From IMG/VR virus record IMGVR_UViG_3300044634_003731, positions 1-64,000 of that record: DNA of 64,000 bases; one strand, 5' to 3'. A program made the position numbers and the translations under genes. The stretch comes from a virus. Positions 8,908-17,552 of this stretch are shown in pieces (the first letter of the stretch is position 1; each line of letters starts with the position of its first letter). Under the pieces are notes generated by a model. That model had not been told where the DNA came from. It made no database searches and worked only from the letters and a program-made list of their open reading frames with translations.

Positions 8908-9669
8908 ATGGCACTCTGGGGAAATAATGATGCTAAAGGATCTGGTGGTACGGTATCTTTAGACTATAATACTTTAATTGTAACTGGAACTGGTACAACT
9001 TTTGGGCAGGTAGGTGCTGCTGCTACTGGAGATGTAATTCGCTTCGGTGATAGAACAGGAACTTATTATGGAGATGCTGTAATTGTTGGTATTGCAAGTA
9101 CAACTCAATTATCAATTGGAAGAACTTGTGGATTAAGTGGTGCTGCTATTTCCGGAGTTCAATTTGATATTAGCGAACTTCCAAAATATACAATTAAAGA
9201 TAAGAGATACCAACAGATTTTTACTGATACAACAGAAACAACCACTGCAGTAACTACCACAGCATCTATTACTGCTGGTATTGGTACCAACGTTGTTGCT
9301 ATTGCAAGTACAACTGGTATTTTAGTTGGCGATACTTTAGTTAGTGGAAGTGTTTCTAAAGTGGTCACTTCAATCGCATCAACAACGGTTTCTCTTGCTT
9401 CTACGATTGCATCCGCAATTACTTCTGGTACCTCTGTTGCATTTAATAGAATAAGTGGTGGGTACGAAGCATCAATTTATGGTGTTGCTGATGCTGGAGT
9501 TGCTGATGCTGCAACCACTACATATGAATTAACCCATTCTGGATGGGTTGGTATTCAAACTTATAAAGATGCTGAAGGTAACTTGAGAGTTAAAAAAGAA
9601 GTTCTAGTTGCAATGTCTGGTATTACAACAGGAAATACTCCACTTTATGATTCTAATCCTTTTGCTTGA
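8908..9669 (+). CDS. Putative structural protein rich in Gly/Thr beta repeats
   Basis: A 253-residue protein with small polar residues, low charge and an alternating strand pattern. Two related segments (IVGIASTTQLSIG near 55-67 and VVAIASTTGILVGD near 128-141) suggest internal duplication of a beta module. It has an optimal late promoter and no catalytic motif. Similar proteins in cyanophage genomes are annotated as virion structural proteins; precise position in the particle is unknown. Confidence 0.78.
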   Translation: MALWGNNDAKGSGGTVSLDYNTLIVTGTGTTFGQVGAAATGDVIRFGDRTGTYYGDAVIVGIASTTQLSIGRTCGLSGAAISGVQFDISELPKYTIKDKRYQQIFTDTTETTTAVTTTASITAGIGTNVVAIASTTGILVGDTLVSGSVSKVVTSIASTTVSLASTIASAITSGTSVAFNRISGGYEASIYGVADAGVADAATTTYELTHSGWVGIQTYKDAEGNLRVKKEVLVAMSGITTGNTPLYDSNPFA

Positions 9670-9675
9670 TGATTT

Positions 9676-10068
9676 ATGTTTTTTACTGAATTGAATGAGG
9701 ACAATTTTATTTTATTTGCTATTAAAAATTATGAAAATCCTCAAGCAGTAACAAAAGAAGATTTTGAAAAAGATTTAAATCATTTCAAATATATTAAAAG
9801 GTTACTGAAAAGATATAAAAGAGAAGGTGAATTAAAAACTCACCTTCTACTAAATCATTTTATTATTCTTTATAATATTTTTGGGGAAGCAACAACTCCA
9901 ATGTTATTTTTTAAAATAGAGAAAGAACTTTGGTCTTCTTTAAAATCATTTATTATTTTTCTTGGTAGATTACCGGACTATCCAAAAACACCAATACATG
10001 ATATTACGGTTGATATAAATTGCTTAACAAAGTTGTATAAAATCTACAATGAATCAGAAAAAAATTAA
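9676..10068 (+). CDS. Conserved T4-like phage helical protein
   Basis: A 130-residue helical protein with a characteristic hydrophobic core segment (HLLLNHFIILYNIFG, about 57-71) found in a conserved family of small marine T4-like phage proteins of unknown role. It sits 6 nt after the structural gene and overlaps the next frame by 20 nt. No catalytic residues are evident. Confidence 0.75.
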   Translation: MFFTELNEDNFILFAIKNYENPQAVTKEDFEKDLNHFKYIKRLLKRYKREGELKTHLLLNHFIILYNIFGEATTPMLFFKIEKELWSSLKSFIIFLGRLPDYPKTPIHDITVDINCLTKLYKIYNESEKN

Positions 10069-10252
10069 TAGAATACTTGAAATATTTCGATCGCATTTAA
10101 ATGAAGAACCTACTATGGCATTGAGTCATGGGCAAATTGCAGGAACAAAAGAATCCGGTGATGAACCTCCTGTAGATTTGAGGAAAGGAAAAATGAGAAC
10201 CTGGAATCCTTTCTTTAAGAATCTTGTAAAAATGTATAGAAGAAAAAAATAA
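10049..10252 (+). CDS. Small basic protein, possibly virion-associated
   Basis: A 67-residue protein overlapping the previous gene. It contains GQIAGTKESGDEPPVDLRKG (about 28-47), a short motif that I associate with small cyanophage virion-type proteins, and a basic C terminus (RRKK). Function unknown. Confidence 0.65.
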   Translation: MNQKKINRILEIFRSHLNEEPTMALSHGQIAGTKESGDEPPVDLRKGKMRTWNPFFKNLVKMYRRKK

Positions 10253-10333
10253 AAAAAATAAATATCTGTAGTACTACTTTGGGTTTATTTTTTATTTTTG
10301 TAGTATATAAAAAAAAAATAAATCCTTAAAAAA

Positions 10334-10762
10334 ATGTTCAACCAAAACACAACTACCGATACTAAAATTGCTGTTTTAGAGGAACGTTTATCTTCTTACG
10401 AACTTTTATTAAAGAAGATAGATGAAGCAATTCAGATTATGGGTAAAACAAGTCAAAGTATTAGTAAAATGCTTGCTGTTCATGAAGAAAAAATCGAACA
10501 GTGTGTTAAATCAGATGATTTGATAGGTGGTCTTATTGGGGAACTAAAAGAAGAAAATAAAGAACATCGTTTGCATATTGATAAAAAAATAGAGCATATG
10601 GAAGAAAAGATAACAGAAATTGATAAAATAAAGTGGATTACTGTTGGAAGTGGGGTAGTACTTGCAGTTGTTGCTGCTTCAATATCTACTCTTGCTTCTG
10701 GGTGGTGGACTCCTGCTGGAATGGAAACTCACAATAGAATAGTTAACGAAAAGATAAAATAA
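10334..10762 (+). CDS. Coiled-coil protein with C-terminal membrane segment
   Basis: A 142-residue protein. Residues about 10-95 have heptad-like hydrophobic spacing typical of a coiled coil. Residues about 100-120 (WITVGSGVVLAVVAASISTL) are a single membrane helix, followed by a short polar tail. The topology resembles small phage membrane-anchored coiled-coil proteins; a role in lysis or membrane attachment is possible but not shown. Confidence 0.72.
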   Translation: MFNQNTTTDTKIAVLEERLSSYELLLKKIDEAIQIMGKTSQSISKMLAVHEEKIEQCVKSDDLIGGLIGELKEENKEHRLHIDKKIEHMEEKITEIDKIKWITVGSGVVLAVVAASISTLASGWWTPAGMETHNRIVNEKIK

Positions 10763-10804
10763 GTAATAACAATCATCCCCCATTGTATAATATGGATACG
10801 CGCA

Positions 10805-10832
10805 TTGACAAAACCAAATATTCTGGTATGAT
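10805..10832 (+). promoter_or_regulatory. Sigma70-like promoter for primase/nrd genes
   Basis: TTGACA, 16-nt spacer, TATGAT; the predicted start of transcription lies about 15 nt before the gp61 ATG. This looks like a host-RNA-polymerase early promoter. Confidence 0.75.
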
Positions 10833-10855
10833 ACATAGACGTTAAATGTGTTGTC

Positions 10856-11824
10856 ATGGATTTTGTCGATATTAAATATCTCAATTTGATATCCGCTAAA
10901 TTGTTAAAGTTTAAAAAAATAAAAAATAATCTTTATAATTGCCGTTGCCCAATTTGCGGAGATTCTAAGAAAAACAAAAATAAAGCAAGAGGTTATTTCT
11001 ATCAAGTAAAGAATAATACAAATTTTAAATGCCATAATTGTGGGGCAAATGTATCATTTAATAATTTTTTAAAAGATTTTGATCCATTTACATACAAACA
11101 ATATCAGCTTGAAAAATTTAAAGAAGGACACACTGGAAAAAACTTTACTACAGAAGAACCTAAATTTGAATTTGAGGCTCCAAAATTTAAACCTAAACTA
11201 GATTTACCAAAAGCATCAGAAAATGAAATTTCTAAAAATTATCTAGAAAGTAGGAAATTAAACTCTTATAAATTTTATTACGCAGACAAATTTAAATCGT
11301 GGACAAATTCTTTAAAAAAGGTCTTCGATGATACTAGTAAAGATGAACCTAGGATTGTTATTCCTTTGTTCTATCAAAATAATCTTGTTGGATTTCAAGG
11401 TAGAGCACTTGGTCCAAACAAGATTAAATATATTACCGTAATGCTTAATGATGATGTACCAAAAATCTACGGTCTCGATGAGATTGAAAAAAGTAAAACT
11501 GTCTACATCACAGAAGGACCATTCGACTCAACTTTCATTCGCAACTCAATTGCTCTTTGTGGAGCTGATGGTGATGTTAGTAAGTGGGGTATTGGCGATT
11601 GTGTTTGGATCTATGATAACGAACCACGTAATGCAGAAATCCACTCAAGAATATCCCGTGCCATTAGTGATGGACAAAAAGTTGTCATCTGGCCAACATC
11701 AATAAAAGAAAAGGATATTAATGATATGATTTTGTCTGGACTTGATGTTCAATCTGTGATAGAATCAAATACTTACTCTGGATTAGAAGCAAAACTTAAA
11801 TTTACTACCTGGAAAAAAATATGA
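10856..11824 (+). CDS. 61: gp61 DNA primase
   Basis: A 322-residue primase related to T4 gp61/DnaG. The N-terminal zinc motif has cysteine pairs CPICG (about 32-36) and CHNCG (about 59-63). The TOPRIM domain has ITEGPFD near 219-225 and an acidic pair in YDNEP near 254-258. It lays RNA primers for lagging-strand synthesis together with the gp41 helicase at 1029. The stop overlaps the nrdA ATG (ATGA), coupling primase and nucleotide reductase. Confidence 0.9.
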   Translation: MDFVDIKYLNLISAKLLKFKKIKNNLYNCRCPICGDSKKNKNKARGYFYQVKNNTNFKCHNCGANVSFNNFLKDFDPFTYKQYQLEKFKEGHTGKNFTTEEPKFEFEAPKFKPKLDLPKASENEISKNYLESRKLNSYKFYYADKFKSWTNSLKKVFDDTSKDEPRIVIPLFYQNNLVGFQGRALGPNKIKYITVMLNDDVPKIYGLDEIEKSKTVYITEGPFDSTFIRNSIALCGADGDVSKWGIGDCVWIYDNEPRNAEIHSRISRAISDGQKVVIWPTSIKEKDINDMILSGLDVQSVIESNTYSGLEAKLKFTTWKKI

Positions 11825-14121
11825 GTAACGGAACAAAAGTACAAAAACGTGATGGAAGAGTTGAATCTCTTGATTTAGATAAAATGCATTTGATGGTCGA
11901 AGAAGCATGTAAAAATCTTGCAGGAGTTTCTGCTAGTCAAGTAGAGATGAAATCTGGTATTCAATTTTATGATGGAATTTCTACTGAAGAAATTCAAGAA
12001 ATTTTAATTCGTTCCGCCTCAGATTTAATTGATTTGGATCATCCAAATTATCAATATGTTGCTGCTCGTCTTCTTCTCTTTTCTGTTCGCAAACAACTTT
12101 ATGGAAAAATAAAGGAACTTCCCAATCTTGAGCAACATATTTACAATTGCGTAAATGCAGAAGTTTACGATGGAGACATTTATACCAAATACTCTAAAGA
12201 AGAAATTGCAAAAGCAGATTCGTATATTGTTCACGAACGGGACATGAACTTTACTTACGCAGGATTGCGTCAAGTAGTTGATAAGTACCTTGTACAAGAT
12301 AGAAGTAGTGGTGGTGTATATGAGACTCCGCAATTTATGTACATGATGATTGCTCTGACTATTTTTGCAGAGTATCCAAAAGAAACACGTATGTCATATG
12401 TCAAGAGGTATTATGACGCAATCTCAAAACACAAAATCAACATCCCAACACCAATCATGGCGGGAGTGCGAACTCCGCTTAGACAATTTGCTAGCTGTGT
12501 CCTTGTTGACGTTGATGACACCCTCGATAGTATCTTTAGTAGCGATATGGCTATTGGCAGATACGTTGCACAGAGGGCGGGAATCGGCATCAACGCTGGT
12601 AGAATCCGTGGCATCAACAGCAAAATCAGAGGTGGAGAAGTTCAACACACGGGTGTTGTACCATTTCTCAAGAAGTTTGAAGCAACTGTCAGATGTTGCA
12701 CGCAAAATGGCATACGAGGTGGATCCGCGACAGTTCACTTCCCCATCTGGCACCAAGAAATCGAAGACATCCTAGTTCTTAAGAATAATAAAGGTACTGA
12801 GGATAATCGTGTTCGCAAACTTGATTACAGCATTCAAATCAGCAAACTCTTCTATGAGAGGTTCATTCAGGACGGTGAAATTACACTTTTCTCCCCACAT
12901 GATGTACCTGGACTATATGATTCTTTCGGAACAATTGAGTTTGACTCTCTCTATATTGGATACGAAAATAATCCGTCCATTCAAAAGAAAACTGTTAAGG
13001 CGCAAGATCTTATTCTTAGTCTCCTTAAAGAACGCGCTGAAACGGGTCGTATCTACATTATGAATATTGATCATTGCAACTCTCACTCTTCCTTTAAGGA
13101 TAAAGTTGAGATGAGCAATCTGTGCCAGGAAATTACTCTACCAACGTATCCAATTCAGCACATTGACGACGAACACGGGGAAATTGCACTTTGTATTCTT
13201 TCCGCAATTAATGTTGGTAAAGTTAAGTCCGATGAGGAACTGGAAGAACTTTGTGACCTTTCAGTTCGTGGTTTAGATGAATTGGTTGACTATCAAAAAT
13301 ACCCTGTAAAGGCGGCAGAAATCGCCACCAAGGCGCGTCGTTCTCTTGGTATAGGGTTTATTGGTCTTGCGCACTATTTGGCAAAACTTGGGTTTAATTA
13401 TGGCGATCAAGAAGCATGGGATGCTGTTCATGGACTTTCGGAATCTTTCCAATATTATCTACTGAAAGCATCTAATCAACTTGCTAAAGAAAAGGGCCAT
13501 TGTGAATACTTTGGACGTACTAAATATGCTGATGGAATTCTTCCAATTGATACTTATAAAAAAGATGTAGATGAAATTTCTTCTATTCCGTTAGAACATG
13601 ATTGGGAAACTCTTAGAGCATCTATCTTGGAATATGGTCTCAGGCACTCAACACTGTCCGCACAGATGCCATCGGAGAGTAGTTCCGTTGTGTCAAACGC
13701 AACTAATGGAATCGAACCACCTAGGGATTACTTGTCCGTTAAGAAAAGTAAAAAGGGACCACTCAAACAGATTGTTCCCCAGTATCATACTCTCAAGAAC
13801 AACTATACGCTTCTTTGGGATATGCCTAATAACATTGGGTATATTAACATTGTTGCGGTAATGCAAAAATTCTTTGACCAAGCAATTTCTGGTAACTGGA
13901 GTTATAATCCAGAAAATTACGACAATAATGAAGTTCCGACTTCAGTTATGGCAAATGATTTTTTGACTACATACAAGTACGGGTGGAAAACTTCTTATTA
14001 CCAAAACACTTATGATATTAAGACTGATGAGGTAGTAGAAGAACCAAAACAAGACCTTCAATCACTCCTCCAAGAACTTTCTGGTGCCGAAGAAGAAGAT
14101 TGTGAAAGTTGTAAGATTTGA
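11821..14121 (+). CDS. nrdA: Ribonucleotide reductase class Ia large subunit
   Basis: A 766-residue NrdA, the catalytic subunit reducing NDPs to dNDPs. An N-terminal ATP-cone-like region (1-90) precedes the ten-stranded barrel. Active-site residues are visible: a cysteine in FASCVLVDVDDT (near 222), the Asn-Cys-Glu triad in SNLCQEI (near 438) and the partner cysteine in ALCILSAIN (near 461). The C-terminal CESCKI supplies the shuttle cysteine pair. The glutaredoxin at 58648 is the likely electron donor. A promoter for nrdB starts inside its last codons. Confidence 0.95.
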   Translation: MSNGTKVQKRDGRVESLDLDKMHLMVEEACKNLAGVSASQVEMKSGIQFYDGISTEEIQEILIRSASDLIDLDHPNYQYVAARLLLFSVRKQLYGKIKELPNLEQHIYNCVNAEVYDGDIYTKYSKEEIAKADSYIVHERDMNFTYAGLRQVVDKYLVQDRSSGGVYETPQFMYMMIALTIFAEYPKETRMSYVKRYYDAISKHKINIPTPIMAGVRTPLRQFASCVLVDVDDTLDSIFSSDMAIGRYVAQRAGIGINAGRIRGINSKIRGGEVQHTGVVPFLKKFEATVRCCTQNGIRGGSATVHFPIWHQEIEDILVLKNNKGTEDNRVRKLDYSIQISKLFYERFIQDGEITLFSPHDVPGLYDSFGTIEFDSLYIGYENNPSIQKKTVKAQDLILSLLKERAETGRIYIMNIDHCNSHSSFKDKVEMSNLCQEITLPTYPIQHIDDEHGEIALCILSAINVGKVKSDEELEELCDLSVRGLDELVDYQKYPVKAAEIATKARRSLGIGFIGLAHYLAKLGFNYGDQEAWDAVHGLSESFQYYLLKASNQLAKEKGHCEYFGRTKYADGILPIDTYKKDVDEISSIPLEHDWETLRASILEYGLRHSTLSAQMPSESSSVVSNATNGIEPPRDYLSVKKSKKGPLKQIVPQYHTLKNNYTLLWDMPNNIGYINIVAVMQKFFDQAISGNWSYNPENYDNNEVPTSVMANDFLTTYKYGWKTSYYQNTYDIKTDEVVEEPKQDLQSLLQELSGAEEEDCESCKI

Positions 14122-14146
14122 CAAATTCATAAACCTAGATTATGAT
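14118..14146 (+). promoter_or_regulatory. Sigma70-like promoter for nrdB
   Basis: TTGACA overlaps the nrdA stop codon; a 17-nt spacer leads to TATGAT. It gives nrdB its own early transcript. Confidence 0.72.
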
Positions 14147-14211
14147 GAAACTCAAATATTCTGGAGAGTTAAATAGAATGTGTGAGTTAATTTCAGTAGA
14201 GGAGATAAAGT

Positions 14212-15402
14212 GTGAATTCTGTGCAGTTTAAAATTTCTTCCATAGAAGAACCACAAACAAATATTAAAGGTATGACTGTTTTTAATACTGATCAAGTGAA
14301 TACCAAAAAACAACCAATGTTTTTTGGTAAACCTTTAGGAGTTCAGAGATATGATTCATACAAATATCCAATATTCGATAAACTAACCACTCAGCAACTA
14401 GGATACTTCTGGAGACCCGAAGAGGTGTCTCTCCAGAAGGATCGTGGAGATTATCAAACACTTCGTCCAGAGCAAAAGCACATCTATACTTCTAATTTAA
14501 AGTATCAGATTATGCTCGACTCCATTCAGGGTCGTGGTCCTGGTATGGCGTTTATTCCATACTGCTCTCTACCAGAACTAGAGGCATGTATGGAAGTATG
14601 GGGATTCATGGAGATGATCCATTCACGTTCATACACATATATTATTAAAAATGTGTATTCTGATCCAAGTGAGGTGTTTGATAAAATTGTGACCGATGAG
14701 CGTATTCTGGAGCGTGCTAAAAGCGTTACAGAGTCTTATGATGACTTCATTCAATCATCACAACAGTATGCTGTATCCGACACTTGGATGCATAATCTTG
14801 AAGGAGTATCATACGCAAAGGAAACACTCAATGATGTTAAACGAAAATTGTACAGAGCAATCGCAAACGTTAATATTCTTGAAGGTATTCGCTTCTACGT
14901 TAGTTTTGCTTGTAGTTTCGCCTTTGGCGAACTTAAGCTTATGGAAGGATCCGCTAAAATCATTAGTCTCATCGCAAGAGACGAAAATCAACACCTAGCC
15001 ATTACTCAGAATATTCTGAATAAGTGGCGTGATGGTGATGATCCAGAAATGAAACAGATTATGAAAGAAGAGGAGGAATGGACATATGCTATGTTTGATC
15101 GTGCTGTAAATGAAGAAAAGAAATGGGCAGATTATCTGTTCAAAGATGGAAGCATGATTGGACTAAATGACAAACTTCTCCAACAATATGTTGAATGGAT
15201 TGCAAATCGTAGGATTAAAGCAATTGGTTTAAAACCACAATATGATATTGCGGCAAATAATAATCCTCTTCCTTGGACTCAACATTGGATTTCTTCTAAA
15301 GGTCTTCAAGTTGCTCCACAAGAAACGGAAGTTGAGTCCTATGTAGTGGGGGGTATTAAGCAAGATGTTACCAAAAATACTTTCGCAGGATTCCAATTAT
15401 GA
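14212..15402 (+). CDS. nrdB: Ribonucleotide reductase class Ia small subunit
   Basis: A 396-residue NrdB that houses the di-iron tyrosyl-radical cofactor. Iron ligands and radical tyrosine are seen in VWGFMEMIHSRSYTYI (about 124-140), and later ligands in ISLIARDENQHLAI (about 249-262). The GTG start is chosen because GAGGAG lies 7 nt upstream; an ATG 60 nt later would drop 20 residues. Its last 38 nt overlap a small gene in another frame. Confidence 0.93.
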   Translation: MNSVQFKISSIEEPQTNIKGMTVFNTDQVNTKKQPMFFGKPLGVQRYDSYKYPIFDKLTTQQLGYFWRPEEVSLQKDRGDYQTLRPEQKHIYTSNLKYQIMLDSIQGRGPGMAFIPYCSLPELEACMEVWGFMEMIHSRSYTYIIKNVYSDPSEVFDKIVTDERILERAKSVTESYDDFIQSSQQYAVSDTWMHNLEGVSYAKETLNDVKRKLYRAIANVNILEGIRFYVSFACSFAFGELKLMEGSAKIISLIARDENQHLAITQNILNKWRDGDDPEMKQIMKEEEEWTYAMFDRAVNEEKKWADYLFKDGSMIGLNDKLLQQYVEWIANRRIKAIGLKPQYDIAANNNPLPWTQHWISSKGLQVAPQETEVESYVVGGIKQDVTKNTFAGFQL

Positions 15403-15514
15403 CGAATGGTGCGAACAGGAAATCCTGAACGCATACAAAGAAGCAGCGGAATGTGATGAATATTTGTTTGGAGATTATGATTATTGTAAAGAGTGGATTG
15501 ATATAATTGCTTAA
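15365..15514 (+). CDS. Small acidic protein overlapping nrdB end
   Basis: A 49-residue frame (starts MLPKILSQDSNYDEWCEQE) that overlaps nrdB by 38 nt and has a G-rich site 8-10 nt before its ATG. It is acidic and rich in aromatic residues, with three cysteines, and ends before a clean terminator. Family unknown. Without it, 110 nt before the terminator would be non-coding. Confidence 0.55.
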   Translation: MLPKILSQDSNYDEWCEQEILNAYKEAAECDEYLFGDYDYCKEWIDIIA

Positions 15515-15526
15515 AATATTATAGAT

Positions 15527-15551
15527 ATGGGAGAGTAATCTCCCATTTTTT
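15527..15551 (+). terminator. Intrinsic terminator abutting next start codon
   Basis: An eight-base stem ATGGGAGA/TCTCCCAT is followed by a T-run; the next ATG is at 15552. Confidence 0.85.
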
Positions 15552-15713
15552 ATGCCTAAAAATCAACTCAATAAGGACGAACTTAAAGTTCGGGTATTAA
15601 AACTAAAAGACAAACTTTATAAAGATCATATTCGTCCAGAAATGGATATGAAAGGACTTGCTCATAAATATCTGAACGAAGTTCTTGATATTATTGATGA
15701 GTACAGATATTGA
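15552..15713 (+). CDS. Small basic protein, unknown
   Basis: A 53-residue frame (MPKNQLNKDELKVRVLKLKD...) beginning directly after a terminator T-run. It is helical, Lys/Leu-rich and has no recognised family. It overlaps the next gene by 17 nt. Confidence 0.6.
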   Translation: MPKNQLNKDELKVRVLKLKDKLYKDHIRPEMDMKGLAHKYLNEVLDIIDEYRY

Positions 15714-16140
15714 CTATGAAAATCCATGGAGTTATAATGGAAATCCTTTTACTAGTGCTGATATAGGAGACTACTTTGGTTTTGTTTATTTAATAGAAAA
15801 TAAACAAAACGGTAGAAAATACATAGGAAGAAAGTACCTCTGGCAGTTTAGAACACCAAAAGGTAAAAAAAGAAAAGTAAAATCAGAATCAAATTGGAAG
15901 GAATACTATGGGTCTTGTCCGGAACTTAAAGAAGACATTGACAAATTGGGCAGAGAAAATTTTAGTCGAACTATCTTATCATTACATAAAACAAAGGGCA
16001 AAACAAACTTTGAGGAGACCAGAAGACTCTTCACCAATAATGTCCTCACCGAATCCCTTGACTGCGGAGAACCAGCGTTCTACAATAGCAACATCCTCAA
16101 TAGGTACTTCCGAAAAGATTATTATGGAAACAACGACTGA
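15697..16140 (+). CDS. GIY-YIG-like endonuclease
   Basis: A 147-residue protein starting MSTDIDYENPW (ATG chosen over a TTG 12 nt upstream). FGFVYLIENKQNGRKYIGRK (about 28-47) matches the GIY-YIG strand pair with the conserved lysine/arginine, followed by a basic insert and EEYYGS-like segment. Related T4-like cyanophage proteins are annotated as putative endonucleases. It could be a homing or repair nuclease. It overlaps neighbours on both sides. Confidence 0.7.
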   Translation: MSTDIDYENPWSYNGNPFTSADIGDYFGFVYLIENKQNGRKYIGRKYLWQFRTPKGKKRKVKSESNWKEYYGSCPELKEDIDKLGRENFSRTILSLHKTKGKTNFEETRRLFTNNVLTESLDCGEPAFYNSNILNRYFRKDYYGNND

Positions 16141-16297
16141 AGATATTGTGGCACACGTAAGAACTTGGTCTCTTGATCGTGCAGCAGATATGAATATCAA
16201 TAAAGAGGATGCTCGTGCTATTCTTGCAGAGTTTTATGAATGGATTGAACCTGAAGGAGATGAACTTGAGATTGTTTCCCTGGAACCTGAATCTTGA
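16124..16297 (+). CDS. Small acidic protein, unknown
   Basis: A 57-residue frame (METTTEDIVAHVRTWSLDRA...) overlapping the nuclease gene by 17 nt. It is strongly acidic with predicted helices. A promoter begins inside its last codons. Function unknown. Confidence 0.65.
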   Translation: METTTEDIVAHVRTWSLDRAADMNINKEDARAILAEFYEWIEPEGDELEIVSLEPES

Positions 16298-16322
16298 CAA
16301 ATCCTAAATATTAACTTATTAT
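16294..16322 (+). promoter_or_regulatory. Sigma70-like promoter directly before a hairpin
   Basis: TTGACA, 17-nt spacer, TATTAT. The predicted transcription start (about 16329) falls at the base of the hairpin at 16330. Confidence 0.7.
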
Positions 16323-16329
16323 GTAAAAT

Positions 16330-16352
16330 CCCTATTATGAGTAGGGTTTTTT
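16330..16352 (+). terminator. Short hairpin with T-run
   Basis: CCCTA/TAGGG stem, seven-base loop, six T. It ends the upstream transcript, but also forms the first bases of any RNA from the promoter at 16294. Confidence 0.7.
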
Positions 16353-16450
16353 GTTATGAGATTTTGAGTACGATTTAGAGCCGTGGGTGCTGCCCCTGAG
16401 AAGGGGAACTTCTCCTTTACCTATACGGATGTAGAGTTCTATTAAAATTA
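16353..16450 (+). other. Leader with alternative hairpins
   Basis: Two mutually exclusive small hairpins are possible before the RlpA-like gene: CCCCT/AGGGG (393-406) and GAGAAG/CTTCTC (398-414 of the 16 kb block). No T-run follows. A regulatory role is only a possibility. Confidence 0.3.
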
Positions 16451-16813
16451 ATGCTTTTTAAAACACTTTCAATTCTTGCTATTGCTACTGTAGGATTGGC
16501 ACCCCTTCAAGCAAAAGCAGCGAGCGGATGTTCCCTCGCATCACATTATGGAATTGGTGATGGATATCACGGGCAGACAACTGCCAATGGCGAACGGTAT
16601 AATGCTTACGGAAAATCAGTAGCACATCGTTGGCTTCCATTCGGAACAAAACTAAGAGTTACAAATCAATCTAATGGAAGATCAGTAATTGTGCGTGTAA
16701 ATGATCGCGGTCCTTATATCGCGGGTAGAGACCTTGACCTTTCTTATGGTGCATTCTCTACTATTGCTTCACCAAGTCAAGGTGTTGCTACAATTTGCTA
16801 CTCGCGGGTATGA
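16451..16813 (+). CDS. Secreted RlpA-like double-psi beta-barrel protein
   Basis: A 120-residue protein with a signal peptide (hydrophobic core LAIATVGLAPL, cleavage after AKA near residue 23). The mature part is an RlpA-like double-psi beta-barrel with ASHYGIGDGYHG near 30-41, a TANGERY segment near 43-49, and VRVNDRGPYIAGRDLDLS (about 81-98), the conserved NDRGP...DLS signature with catalytic-type Asp. RlpA proteins are peptidoglycan lytic transglycosylases or cell-wall binding proteins. It has no lipobox, so it should be periplasmic. A role in wall weakening or lysis is inferred. Confidence 0.85.
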   Translation: MLFKTLSILAIATVGLAPLQAKAASGCSLASHYGIGDGYHGQTTANGERYNAYGKSVAHRWLPFGTKLRVTNQSNGRSVIVRVNDRGPYIAGRDLDLSYGAFSTIASPSQGVATICYSRV

Positions 16814-16838
16814 TTGGATGAAAACTAAATAATAAATA

Positions 16839-16868
16839 GAGGAGAGCGGTTGCTACTCCTCTTTTTTT
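16839..16868 (+). terminator. Intrinsic terminator abutting next ATG
   Basis: GAGGAG/CTCCTC arms with an internal GCGGTTGCTA loop, then seven T and A before the ATG at 16869. The left arm resembles a ribosome site. Confidence 0.8.
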
Positions 16869-17273
16869 ATGTTTAATTTTAACTTCGGTAAAAAGAAACC
16901 AGATAAGAAGCAGATAATCCTTATAAGCGTCATACTCAGTGGTATTGTAGCAACCCTCTCCCAATGCTCAGGAGTCCCTTCAGAGCGTCTCTGGGACCTT
17001 CTAGACGAGGTTCAGAGGTCTCTGTTCCCTCAGACCATAATCAACGATGTGCTTCTTCAAGACCCTTCTGTTGTAAAGAGAAGAGTTGAAAGAGATGTAG
17101 ATAAAGCAATCAGAGAATATGAACGCTTGACAAGAGACTCAGAACCACCTAGAGTACCTTTGCCCAGGTTGATAGAGAAAGATCTAGATACTTCTAAGTG
17201 TTATACTGAAGAATGTAAGTCTTTAGGTGGAGAAATGAGACTTTGTGCTCCTTGGAAAGAAGACTGTATTTAA
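16869..17273 (+). CDS. Membrane-anchored protein, unknown
   Basis: A 134-residue protein: basic N terminus, one membrane helix (about 15-33), then a charged region with predicted helices and a C terminus with four cysteines (CYTEECKSLGG...CAPWKEDC). Topology and paired cysteines suggest an inner-membrane protein with a periplasmic, disulfide-bonded tail. Family not recognised. A spanin-like role is conceivable but unsupported. Confidence 0.72.
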   Translation: MFNFNFGKKKPDKKQIILISVILSGIVATLSQCSGVPSERLWDLLDEVQRSLFPQTIINDVLLQDPSVVKRRVERDVDKAIREYERLTRDSEPPRVPLPRLIEKDLDTSKCYTEECKSLGGEMRLCAPWKEDCI

Positions 17274-17277
17274 AATG

Positions 17278-17285
17278 TATAAATA
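17278..17285 (+). promoter_or_regulatory. Late promoter TATAAATA
   Basis: A perfect TATAAATA 30 nt before the ATG at 17316. Confidence 0.55.
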
Positions 17286-17315
17286 ACTCATCCTTATTTT
17301 TTATTAAAGGTTATT

Positions 17316-17504
17316 ATGTCTGTATCACAAGAACTCTTAAATGCTGTTGAACTATGGCAAGTAGAAGATGAAAAATTTTCTAAAGGAAACAATTCTGCAG
17401 GAACTCGTGCTCGTAAAGCACTTCAGGAAATTGCTAAATTAGTTAAAGCCCGTAGAACAGAAATTACAGAGGAAAAAAATTCCCGTAAAGAAGCAAAGGG
17501 TTGA
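17316..17504 (+). CDS. Small histone H1/Hc1-like protein
   Basis: A 62-residue helical protein with KGNNSAGTRARKALQEIAK (about 23-41), which resembles the repeat core of chlamydial histone-like Hc1 (KGNKAA..R.R). It is Lys/Arg/Glu-rich with a charged C terminus. An AAAGG site is 6 nt before the ATG and a late promoter is further upstream. Possible nucleoid or DNA condensation role; assignment is by motif only. Confidence 0.75.
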   Translation: MSVSQELLNAVELWQVEDEKFSKGNNSAGTRARKALQEIAKLVKARRTEITEEKNSRKEAKG

Positions 17505-17523
17505 AAATTAATAAGCAAACTCT

Positions 17524-17531
17524 TATAAATA
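17524..17531 (+). promoter_or_regulatory. Late promoter TATAAATA
   Basis: A perfect TATAAATA 22 nt before a small frame at 17553. Confidence 0.5.
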
Positions 17532-17552
17532 AAAACACTTAGGTCGAACACA

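Noticed and set aside
14142-14231. 29-residue frame between nrdA and nrdB
   Set aside because: Its ATG lies within the -10 box of the nrdB promoter, so the promoter transcript would not include it, and it has no ribosome site.
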